Shown here piece by piece: positions 1 to 9,012 of a DNA stretch of 64,000 nt. The DNA lies in the NCBI RefSeq assembly GCF_022919215.1, contig NZ_CP095048.1, positions 1-64,000 of the forward strand, written 5' to 3'. Origin of the DNA: Hymenobacter cellulosilyticus. Its GTDB lineage: Bacteria > Bacteroidota > Bacteroidia > Cytophagales > Hymenobacteraceae. Positions within the stretch are counted from its first letter, which is position 1. Every line of letters begins with the position of its first letter. The notes beneath the pieces are model-generated. The model made no database searches. It was not told the origin of the DNA and saw only the letters and a list, made by a program, of their open reading frames with translations. The translations under genes were made by a program, and so were the position numbers.

Positions 1-250
1 CCCAGCATGGCCTGACTTATACCAACGTCGTGAACCTGAAGAACGGCAAGCTCAAGCGCGACGAACCGCGGCTGGTCCAGCGCGTGCTGCGTGCCCTGGG
101 CGTGCCCACGGAAATCGTGCGCATCGACATCGGCAGCGGTGCCAACCAGTACGTGTTCGGCAGCAGCGAGCTACTAGCACAATTCCGCGAGCAGCTGGCC
201 TTCTTCGACGCGGCCGCGCAGCGGGCCGGCAGCCCGCCGCTGACAACTAA
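1..250 (+). CDS. C-terminal end of an unidentified protein (partial)
   Basis: The window opens inside a GC-rich plus-strand reading frame with good coding character, for example VLRALGVPTEIVRIDIG near base 90-135. It appears to end around base 230-250. The open frame runs on by chance into the next gene, so I do not treat the extended frame as one protein. I do not recognise the family. It sits directly upstream of the primase gene and may be a plasmid replication or transfer accessory protein. Confidence 0.3.
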   Translation, partial: PAWPDLYQRREPEERQAQARRTAAGPARAACPGRAHGNRAHRHRQRCQPVRVRQQRATSTIPRAAGLLRRGRAAGRQPAADN

Positions 251-332
251 ACGCCGAATAGCTTTCCCCATTCGGCCGGTCAGGTGCGGAAGGGAGTTGG
301 AGCTGTCCGGCTCCACTCCCCCAGCCCACCCC

Positions 333-2868
333 ATGAACGCACCCCGGGAAAACGACCCTACCGAACTCGACCGCTTCAAGCGCGACATTGACCTGGTTGA
401 CTACGCCCAGCGCCAGGGCTACACCATCGAGAAGGAAAGCCGCCGCGGCGACTGGCATCACCTGGTCAAGGACGACGAGCACGTCATCGTCACGCGCAAG
501 GGCGACCACCAAGTGTACCTGAACACCGGCGACGACCGCGACGCGGGCTCCATCATTGACTTTGCCAAAACCCGGGGCGGCGACGGCCACGGCCTGAACC
601 TGGGCCAGGTGCGCCAGCAGCTGCGCGAATACCTCGACGGTGCCCCTGCTCCCGCCCGGGTGTACGCCACCCCGCCGGATGCCGCGCGCCTGAGCAGCCT
701 GCCCGTAGGCGACCCGGAGCAGGCCCGGCAAGCCGAGGAGGAGCGCCGCACCCGCCTGATATCCGAGGTGCTGGGCGTCAAGAAGGAGTTCACTGACCGC
801 AGCTACCTGCACGGGCGCGGCATTACCGACGCGACGCTGGATAACCCTGCCTTTCAGGGCCGCATCTTCACCGCGCAGCAGAACGAGCACAAGAACACGG
901 CCTTTCCGCTCTACAACGAGCACGGGCTGGCCAGCGTCGAGCAGAAGAACGAGCACTACAAAAGCCTGCTGCCCCTGCCCAAAAACGGCATCTGGGTGTC
1001 GCACCCCACCGAGGGCAAGGACACGCCGGTGGAGCGCGTGGTGTGAGCGAGTCGGCCATTGATTCGCTTTCCCACTTCCAGCTCAAGCACGGGCAGGACC
1101 CGAAGAACACGCTCTACATTGCTACCAGCGGCACACCTACCGAGGCGCAGGTGGCCCTGATTCAGCGTGTCATCGACAAGCAGCAGCCCCGGGAGGTGGT
1201 GCTGGCCAACGACCGCGACGCCGGCGGCCGGCAGTTCAACATCAACTACCTCAATGAGCTGCAGCCCGCCCGGCCGATGGTGCCGTGGCCGAGCAGGAAG
1301 CCTACCGCGAGGCTGGGCGGCCGGTGGAGTGGCACGCCACCAGCGACAAGTACCACACCAGCCTGAAGGTGACTTTCACCACGACTCGGCTGAGCAGGGC
1401 GCCGGTCAGGTGCAGCAGTTGCGCGAGCGGGTGGACCACATCAACCAGACCCAGCAGGACGGCCCCTCGCTCGCGGTGGAAGTGCAGCGCAGCACCGAGC
1501 AAGCCACCATCGTGCGCCTGACCGTGGCTCGGGCCGACACAGCCCAGTTGGAAGTAGTGGCCCAGGAGCTGTACCGGCAACGCGAGCAGCTGCGGCCGGG
1601 AGCCGAGCGCCAGCAGGAGAGTTTTCTACGTGTGGACTACCCGTTGGCCAAGGACTTCAACAAAGAGTTGGAATACACCAATCAGGGCCTGAATGCCGAG
1701 CAAATCCGGGCCGCGGCTCAGCGCGAGGAGCAGCAGCGTGAGTCGGAGCGGCAGCAGCGCCCGCCGAAGCCCAGCGCCAGCGGGAGCAGCGGTCCCTCGA
1801 GCGCCAGGCCCAACGGGAGCGGGAGAACACCCCGGACGCGCAGCAGGATCGCGAGCGGGACGACCAGAGTTTTAACCAGGCTGTGCTTGGAGCCGCCGTA
1901 GCCGAGGTAGAGCAGCTGCCCGCCCGCTCCTACCGCAGCGAGCAGGAAGCGGCTGAGCAAACCGCGCAGTTCGTGCACGCCAAAGATGCCGGGCTGGTGC
2001 TGCTGAAAGATTACATCCACGACAACCCCCCCCGCCGGCCGCAAAGTCGACGAAGCTGAGCGGGAAGAGTTGCGCGACCGGGCCCGCTTTGCCGCGACGG
2101 CCGCGGGCTGCCAGCTGCCTGTTGCTGCGCCCACCGAGCAGAAAACGGCGACGTGGAAGGTGGATGAATTGGAGCCCAACACCAGCGGCCGCGCGGAGGC
2201 CTGGAAAGCCATTCTGGACAACTCCGCTACTCCATTGCGCACGAGTGACGTGCGCAGCACGATAGATGAGCAAGGTGTCCGGCGGGCGAGTTCGACATGC
2301 ACTACGCAATGACCAGCCGGATATTGCATCATCCACGCCATCGTGACCAACACCAATACCCGCGCCGCAGCCAATAAGGAGCAATACGCTTGGGGTAAGC
2401 GTCGCCGAGCGCGACGAAGACCGCGCGGCCCGGCAACTGGCTGCCGAGGCAGCCCCCATTCAGCCCCACAATCGCGACCGGAGTCTGGACGTGGCGGCTA
2501 AACCGGAAGTCGCGGTGAGTGCAGTTACACCAGAAGCCGCCAGCCCGAACAAACTGGGTAGCGAGAAGCAGGTGATTATCGAGTGGACGAGACAGCGCTG
2601 GCTACGGGAGAACGAGGCCAGGCAGAGGCCGTGCAGGCTGCCGTTGTGGCCAGTGGGCCAGGGTGGGAGCGTCCAGAGCGCTACTGACGAGCAAGGCATT
2701 CGACATTCTGAGATGCAGGTGTCATATCGAACCGACCAGCCCAAAATAGCTCAGATTAGCCAGACGCTTGATGCCGTGGCGGAGCAGCGAGGCAGCCTGC
2801 TAATGAGCATAGCAGCGACCGGCAAGAAAGACGTCAATTCGCACAAGGGAACAGAATGTGCAAGTTGA
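333..2868 (+). CDS. Plasmid DNA primase-like protein, DUF3991 plus Toprim (frameshifted)
   Basis: The start is chosen at ATG 333 (MNAPREND), where a DUF3991-like N-terminus begins: DLVDYAQRQGYTIEKESR, followed by WHHLVKDDEHVIV. After a frame change near 1040 comes a Toprim-like segment with the acidic motif ESAIDSLSHF (about 1045-1075) and the DxD-type motif LANDRDAGG (about 1200-1228), as in TraC/DnaG-type plasmid primases. The rest, to 2868, is charged, Gln/Arg/Glu-rich and coiled-coil-like, with at least two decayed repeats that begin DEQG (near 2265 and 2685). Proteins of this type make primers during plasmid replication or conjugative transfer. Several frame changes interrupt the gene, so the 3' limit is uncertain. 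It is either a pseudogene or damaged by base-calling errors. Confidence 0.6.
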
Positions 2869-2884
2869 GGGACACAGCCAGATG

Positions 2885-3761
2885 GAGAGGTAAGTACAAC
2901 TCGTGCTAACAAATAACATAGGTCGCAGGGTGGATACCGCAACGCTTTGGCTACAGCCGAACGGCTGGCTGCCTCTTCAGCCGCCCAAATAAACCGTACG
3001 GAGCCGTGGATTTCCTTGGTCCCCTCGATGGGGAATGCAAACCAGTGCCTGTCGCTCAACCCACCATTCACCCGGTCTAGAATGTTTGAATGAAGTAAGA
3101 AAGGAGAGGTTGTCGATGCTATACAGATTATAAATGGGTCATTAGCATCAACTGGAGGCTCAAATTGCGAGCTTCGTTGCGGTCCCACTTTCGAATAAAA
3201 AATTGGCCCAAGCGCAATGTGATTGACAATACCCGACCGTGCTGCAAGGCCATATCAACTATTGGGAATGGATGTCCCCATCAAATTCAAATGCAAAGAC
3301 TCCGAAGAAGATGCCGCTTTGAGCAAGCCGGCTGTTTCGGGCCACTGAGAAAGGCCGGGAAGAGCAAATGGCCTTAACATCGCTACCGATTCATCAACCG
3401 GTGAATCACATCTTCTAGGTCGTAAACACGAATGCAAGACTTGACTTCAATAATGGCTCTAACATTTCGCTTGGTTGTGATGATAAAATCACCCTCTGAA
3501 AAAAGTACGGGACAGGTATTGTCGTAAATGATAATGTCGAGTTGCGACTGACCTCATCACCGTTTTCCGAATCGACAATAAAGCCAGTGCCAATGGAAAA
3601 ATGACTGGGCAGAAATCTCTTGATTACATTCTTAAGAATAGCCTCTTTGAACCTACCTACTTCGCCCAATGCCTAGTGCCAATCAAGTCCTGGACTCTGT
3701 CTTTAATGATATTCAATTCGCTAGTTATTGATTCCTGAAATCGTCGTGCACTGGCTGGCAT
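2885..3761 (-). CDS. DUF6602-family protein (frameshifted)
   Basis: Read on the minus strand from ATG 3761, the frames join into a DUF6602-like protein. The N-terminus MPASARRFQESITSELNIIK is followed by GRFKEAILKNVIKRFLPSHF, then the IGTGFIVDSENGDE core. A nuclease-like segment follows: SQLDIIIYDNTCPVLF and RAIIEVKS (about 3430-3560), and further on SGIFFGVFAFEFDGDIHSQ (about 3270-3330). The D...D and ExK pattern resembles a PD-(D/E)XK-type core, which I infer rather than prove. At least four single-base frame changes interrupt it. The 3' end near 2885 is a guess. DUF6602 proteins have no firmly known function; many lie in defence or mobile contexts. Confidence 0.5.
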
Positions 3762-3804
3762 ACCTGGTTAGTAAGAATGGATGGTGGCCTAATCTACTGA
3801 GTAT

Positions 3805-4500
3805 TCAGTTGCTCAACAGCTGTTCAACCCACCAGCAGCAAATCTTCCAGCCGGTCGTGTACTGCGGCGTACGCCACTGCGCCTGCCCTTCCCAGGGCGC
3901 TTGCACCTTGCCCGGCGGCAGCACCAGTGAGGCGAGCTTCACCGTGCCTTTGCCAAAGCGGCGGTTCAGGGCGTCCAACTCGGCCATCAGCTTGGCGCGC
4001 TTCTCCGAAACCGGTGCAGGTTCAAACAGCGAGAGTTGCGTTTGTACTTCCGGCTCCAGGCCGTCGAGTATCACGCCGGCCTTGGTGTAGCGGTTGCCCG
4101 GCTGCCAGAGGCGCTTGAGCGCCGCCCGCGCAAAGCGGACCAGTTCAATGTATCGTTCGTGGCCACGGGCAGCGTGAGCACGGCGGAGCAGGAATAGGGC
4201 GGCGGTTCCAGCCGTAGCGGCTTTTGCTCAGGAAGACGGTCATCAGTGGACCGCGTCGCCCTGCCGGCGCAGCTTCTCGGCGGCCCGGAGGCAAAGGCGC
4301 TGACGGCGCCGTGACATCGGGTAAATCGGTCAGTGGCCGGCCGAAGGTGCGCGATACGCTCAAGGTGCGGCGAGATAAGGTACCGTCCTCGCTCGGCGCC
4401 AGGCCCTGCAAGGGAAGCCCTGCAACTCGCGCATGAGTCGGGCGCCCACTACCTCACCCAGGTGCTTGCGGCGTAGGCCTCCAAGCACCTGGCCAGACGC
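3805..4500 (-). pseudogene. umuC: Truncated UmuC (DNA polymerase V catalytic subunit), C-terminal part
   Basis: Minus-strand frames give the C-terminal half of a Y-family polymerase of the UmuC type. RKHLGEVVGARLMRELQG is followed by LSRRTLSVSRTFGRPLTDL and then MTVFLSKSRYGW. The typical terminal region follows: GVILDGLEPEVQTQLSLFEP, FGKGTVKLAS and WRTPQYTT (DUF4113-like). About 230 residues are present of the usual roughly 420. The N-terminal palm with the catalytic acidic residues is not found upstream, where the VOC gene ends. At least three frame changes also occur. It is best called a remnant, probably left by a rearrangement that brought in the operon ending at 4660. No umuD partner is visible. 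Confidence 0.65.
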
Positions 4501-4659
4501 GGCCGTCGTAATGCCAGCCGCGTCGCAGTCTCAATGGCCGGCGTATCGGAATAGTGGTTGGGCCCGGAAAAGTCATGGCGGGCAGCCGTTCGGCCGTGGG
4601 GTGGGCTGTGGCTGTTGGCAACGGTGCGCGGGTGGGCGGCCTAGCCACGCGCAGCCTGC

Positions 4660-5039
4660 CTAAATGGTTTGGGCCAGAATAATCTGATTGCCATCGGGTC
4701 TTGCAGGTACGCCAGGCGCACGTGTTCATAGCTTGCAATTGGTGCGCTAAACGGTACGCCGCGCGCTTGCAGAGCCGCCACGGCTTCCTCCAGCGTGTGC
4801 GGGCGGCCACCCGTAGCTCGATATTAATAGCGCCCGCAGTGCCGGGGGATACCCCTTGGCCGTGGCCTGGTGCAGCCCTACAATGAACCGTTGCCTGCAT
4901 CAAGCTCGCCCATTCGTTGGCAATGCGCACAGCCAGCGTCAGGCCAGGGTTTCGTGGTAAAAGCGAACTGCCCGGTCCATGTCGGACACGTAGATGGAAG
5001 CAGTGCCGCCCGACAAGTAGGTTGGGGAAGATGGGTCAT
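4660..5039 (-). CDS. VOC (glyoxalase/bleomycin-resistance fold) family protein
   Basis: This is a protein of about 126 residues starting MTHLPQPTYLSGG. It has a beta-strand-rich VOC pattern: TASIYVSDMDRAVRFYHETL at the N-terminus, HTLEEAVAALQARGVPFSAP in the middle, and the signature ending SYEHVRLAYLQDP-DGNQIIL before the stop (TAG, 4660-4662). VOC proteins are small metal-dependent dioxygenases, isomerases, lyases or ligand-binding resistance proteins, so the substrate cannot be predicted. Its ATG overlaps the TGA of the upstream HAD gene (ATGA at 5036-5039), so the two are probably translationally coupled. Two or three single-base deletions break the frame; one is at the GAC-CC-GAT-GGC stretch near 4700. 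It is the last gene of the minus-strand operon. Confidence 0.7.
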
Positions 5040-5927
5040 GTTGAATGGGCCCCGTTGTCCGGGTGCCGAATGAGTGAGTGGAGCGAGCAGTGGGAGCTAA
5101 CTGATTTTGGCCGAGTTTCGAGCCGAGCGCAGATGCTGCGCACGGCCATGCGCAGCAGCACGCCCAACTCGTCGTCGCGGTGTAGCGCGGAAAGCACATG
5201 TTGGACACCCGCTTAGGCAACAGAAATTTTTCCCATGCGCGCTTCACTCCCGACAGTCGCTGGGGTCGAAGAGGCGAACGTGGTGCCGCCGCGGCCTGCA
5301 CCACCGAAAACGCCGGTACGTCGGTCAGGCCATCGCCGCAGTACACGATATTGGAGAAGGGCACGCGGCGTTTTTCGGGCCCAACGGCCTCGTTCACGAG
5401 GAAGGGTTCGAGCGCCCGTCTTTGCCCACGCCTTTGTTGATTTCAAACAGGAAGCGGGTTTTGGCTGTAAAATCGACGATGCGGCTAGGCCGGACAATGG
5501 TGTGGGTACCGGATTTTCTACGCACGACACCCCCAGCAGTCCGTGAGGTAGGCGCGATGGCGCTGCCCCGGATCAGTTGCTCGAAGCCGCCGCTGATGAC
5601 GTATACCTCGATGGTGGGAAGCGTGAGGGTATTCCCGCGTGATGGCCGCAGTCCCTCGAAGATGTCTGGCAGCCGGGGTAGAACGTCAGGGTTTTGCCAA
5701 ACTCGAAGAGTGCCGCGTTGGACAGGCCTTCCAGCGGTTCGCCCTTCTTCGTGAGCACAAATATTTCTTCGAGAAAGGCTAGGGTGGGTCCCAGCCGCTC
5801 AGCACGCGCTTCGCGACTTTGTCGCCCAGAAAACATCCGGTCGACGCCGTGATGCACCAACAGCTGCGTGTGGAATCCGGAGTGAGCGTGTCGTCGAAAT
5901 CAAAAACGAGGCAATAACTTGGCTCAT
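5036..5927 (-). CDS. HAD-superfamily hydrolase/phosphatase (frameshifted)
   Basis: The start is ATG 5927 (MSQVI), overlapping the stop of the PLD-like gene as ATGA (5924-5927). After one frame repair the N-terminus reads LVFDFDDTLT (about 5895-5915), the DxDxT nucleophile motif of HAD phosphatases. A helical cap follows: LVHHGVD, then REARAERLGPTLAFLEEIFV and GEPLEGLSNAALFEFGKTL. The C-terminal core has the GDxxxD motif NIVYCGDGLTDVPAF (about 5310-5350). The length, about 297 residues, is normal. The last 50 residues (LLRMAVRSICARLETRPKSV) lead to a TGA overlapping the VOC start. Family function is phosphoryl-ester hydrolysis; the substrate is unknown. Frame changes lie near 5645, 5440-5570 and 5250. 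Confidence 0.7.
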
Positions 5928-7674
5928 ATCAGGCAGGGGTGGGGTGGGAGACAAATAGGCGGCGTTGGCGGTCCTTGGCGTGTCCAGGTGAACCAGGCTT
6001 TAGCCAGCCCCGTGGCATCGAGAAAAGCCGCCTGTCGCTCCTGCGGCTTGGCAGACCGCACCCGCCGGGCCAACTCGCGGAACTGGTAGTGCTGAAACAA
6101 GCGCATAAACTCCCGAGGTAGATGTCGGCCACCCGCTTATCGCCGTGAATCACCAGCATGTTCTCGTCGTTGTTGCCCACCGAGGCATCGCTGAAATTAG
6201 CGGAGCCGGTGACGACCAGCGGCGACGCGCCCAACGGTCAATTAGCAGATATTTGGTGTGAATGAACTTGACGTGCTCATTCATGCCGGTGAGTTTTTCT
6301 TCCCGCATCAGCCAGTTGTGCACGGCACTGTCGTCGTCCAGCACGGCCCCGCGGCAAACCGCAGGTTTTATCCCGCTGCAGCAGCTTTAGTTTTTGAGCG
6401 GCCTCCTTATTGCCGTACGACTCCAGCAGCACGTAGCGCAGAAAATTGGCGGGCACGCTCAACTGCTCTTGAATGCGAGCGTTAATGCCGAATGCGCCGT
6501 GAAAACACACTCGACTGCGCGCCGCCATGCGGTCGATGTACCAGTCCAGGGCGTCGGCGGGCGGCACTACGGCCTTGCCTTGCGGTTGAAGCGCGGACTG
6601 AAAAGGGCGTGCACACCGGTGCCAGCACTTCGGTCGGCAGCGGGTGGCCTGCTCGTTCTGCGCGCGCAGCTTCGCCGCTTTGGGGTCGCTCCACAGGCGC
6701 TGCCAATAGTCCAGGTACGCTTGGCCGTGGCGGGTCGCGCACGAGGTGCCCCACGTTGGAATGCCCAAAAATGCCGCCCCGGCTGAAATTGGTAGAGCCC
6801 GTCCAGACCTGCTCGGGCCTGAGCGAAGCATACGCCGGCACGGGCCGCCGGCCGCGGCGGCGCGGCGTCAGCCGGCGCGTGCGCCTCCTTGCGGCCAGCA
6901 CGATGAATTTATTGTGGAAATAAAACCGACATCGGTGCTCCGGGCGTCACGTGGTTTTCCAGGCCGTATTTCTGCACGGCCGCGCGCACGGCCGCACGCA
7001 GGGCCGTGGCGTCGCATTGGTGGCGCGGGCGCGGTTGTCGTAAATGATTTGCACGTCGGCCCGGCATCCACGGCCGCCTTCAAGGCCTGCATCACCGGCT
7101 CGTACGAAAACTCGTACACCGAGGCGCGCAAGGCGTATTCGGGCCCTTGCTTGGGCAATGAAGGCCAGCAGGGCTTCCTCCAGGCCCTCGACAGCCAGGT
7201 ATAGGCGGCCGGGCCCACCGCATCGGGCGGCTTATTGTTAAACCGGCCGCGTAGCCTGGCTGCCCGCGGCCCGCGATTGAAATAAATGGCGTGGGTGCCG
7301 GTATCGACGTTTTCGGTTTCCACCTCGATTTCAACGGCATTGCCTTCCGTAATAGCTGCCGGATGGCCATAAAGCGGCACAATGCGTAGCGGTACGGTGG
7401 CTGTGTTGGGCCGCGTAATTCCCCACAGGAAGTCCTGCACCGGGTGCTGCGGCTGCTGTAAAGCTTTCCTAACTCGGGCTTTTCTACGGTTTCCTTGAAC
7501 ACGCGGTAGCCCTGGAGCCACTTTTCCGTGCCGGCGGTGAGGTCGGCGCGCTGAATGGCGAACCCCAGGAAGTCTCGCGGCAGCTTCGGTGAGCAGGTCG
7601 AAGGCCAGCAGCACGACGTACGTGCCCGCAATGGCCCGGACGGCCAGTTGGTGGTTGGTGGCGTAGGCCCTCAT
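5924..7674 (-). CDS. Phospholipase-D-superfamily protein with two HKD motifs (frameshifted)
   Basis: The start is ATG 7674 (MRAYATNHQLAVRAIAGTYV), overlapping the DyP stop as ATGA (7671-7674). The N-terminal domain (FAIQRADLTAGTEKWLQGYR, HPVQDFLWG) is followed by two PLD cores. The first has HNKFIVLA (about 6895-6920) and VWTGSTNFSRGG (about 6785-6820). The second has FIHTKYLLID (about 6235-6270) and VVTGSANFSDASVGNNDEN (about 6165-6225). Two HxK units with trailing TGS.NFS form the usual composite active site, which uses a phospho-histidine intermediate. Members cut phospholipids or nucleic acid backbones, and I cannot say which here. The span corresponds to about 583 residues. No signal peptide or membrane segment is evident. 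At least six frame changes interrupt it. Confidence 0.7.
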
Positions 7675-9002
7675 GGCTGGGAAGCAGAAAATAAGGCGGA
7701 AGCGAAGAAATCGGCAACTCGGCCGCCGACGTGTCCGGGTCGTCGGCCACCGGGGGCGGAGGCAGAAGTAGTACCTCCCGTGATGTTGGACAGCACCCGC
7801 GCCCGTACAGCGCATCAATGCCTGTATCCTTCACGGGAAAGTCCGGGTTGGTCTGCCACATCTGAATCGGCCATTCAAACTGCTTGCGCAGGTTGCGGAG
7901 AAAGCCATGAACAGCAGCCCGCAGTTTAAGGTATTGTTTTCGTCCAGGCCGTCGAGGTAGGATAAGCCGGCGCAGGAAGCGGCGCTCCAGGTCGCCGTGC
8001 CAAGCAAGTCCTGGCCCGGCCGACGCGGTTGCACCTTCCGGATGTGGGCCGTGAAGGCGTTTCCGCGCATCGGGCGGATGCTGAAACACCGGCGTTAGCC
8101 CGCCCGGCCCGTGCTTTCCTTCGACAGGGGCAAGCTGTCCTTTTTATAACGGCCAATCATGTTTTCCTGCTCGGTTGGCGGGGCGCTTTTCAATGGCTGG
8201 TCGCTCGCATGGCGGGCTCGGCCTGTTCGCTGCTGGCCGGAGTCGGCGGCCGAAACGCTTCCCACACGGCAGGTTCTCCCGGATTTTGCGCCAAGCCAGG
8301 TAAGTCCCGTTCCGGCACAGCGGCTCCTCGTCCTGGCCTGAATGTAGACGTGGCGGTCAAGCTCCAACTCACGCGCGTTCGAGAGGTTGTCCACTCCGTC
8401 GTCGAAACGCAGCAGTTCGCGCTTGTCGGGCCGCGAAAACCCCTGCTCGACGCGCCGGATAACCAAGCGCTTGTCTACGTAGCCATGAATCAGGACCGGG
8501 CAATGGCCATGTTCACGTAAGGATGGTCGCTGGCAATGACGAACAGGAAATCGGTCATGTGCTCGCGGGCTCGTAGGCATCGCCGGTGACGCGGGCATGG
8601 TTTTCAGCCAGTGCGGCCGGAAAGCCGCCAGCTGGAACGGTCGTCGCCGTGTGCCGTGGCAAACAGCGAAGCTCCCAGGGCCACGGTCACCGTCACGCGG
8701 TAGTTGGCGGCAGGTATTCGAGAACGGCACGTGGTTGTTGACCGGATGGCGCGCCATTTCGTAGCGGCAAACCGGGTGAGGTTGCGCAGCACCTGCTCGA
8801 GCGCGCCGCGGTCGGGGCTTGCACATCGGCCGCCACCACGGTCAGAAACCGCTGGGATTGATGCGTCCGGCGCGCTCCACCTCATACCGCGCCGCGTCGA
8901 CGCCGGCCGGGGCTCAATGGCCATTGGGTCGGTGATGCCCGGCTGAAAAGGCCCGTCGAGCCGGGCTGGGTTTTTCGGCCGAAAGGCAGTCGGGCTGGTC
9001 AT
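7671..9002 (-). CDS. DyP-type haem peroxidase (frameshifted)
   Basis: The start is ATG 9002 (MTSPTAFRPKNPARLDGPFQ), 10 bases after the stop of the glycyl radical enzyme. Joined frames give QPGITDPMAIEPRPG, then NHVPFSNTYR and LLRFDDGVDNLSNARELELD (about 8370-8440; DyP enzymes usually have F.DG..N here). Next come NGTYLAWRKIREN (about 8280-8310), QENMIGRYKKDSLPL (about 8110-8165) and AFTAHIRKVQPRR (about 8030-8065), whose His would be the proximal haem ligand. The C-terminus NTLNCGLLFMAFLRNLRKQF is typical. DyP peroxidases oxidise dyes, lignin-like phenolics or other reductants with H2O2 and are common encapsulin cargo, but no encapsulin gene is seen here. The span equals about 443 residues. 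Multiple single-base frame changes are present. Confidence 0.75.
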
Positions 9003-9012
9003 GAGCGGACGC

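Noticed and set aside
174..1004. 276-residue minus-strand frame opposite the primase
   Set aside because: Low-complexity Val/Leu/Ala/Gly composition typical of an antisense shadow; the plus strand carries DUF3991 and Toprim motifs.
5107..5754. 215-residue plus-strand frame over the HAD gene
   Set aside because: The minus strand carries the HAD motifs DFDDTLT and GDGLTD in the right order; the plus frame has no motif.
5924..7674. DISARM DrmC or a stand-alone PLD defence nuclease
   Set aside because: The gene is translationally coupled to DyP and HAD genes and has a long extra N-terminal domain, so an operon-specific role is more likely.
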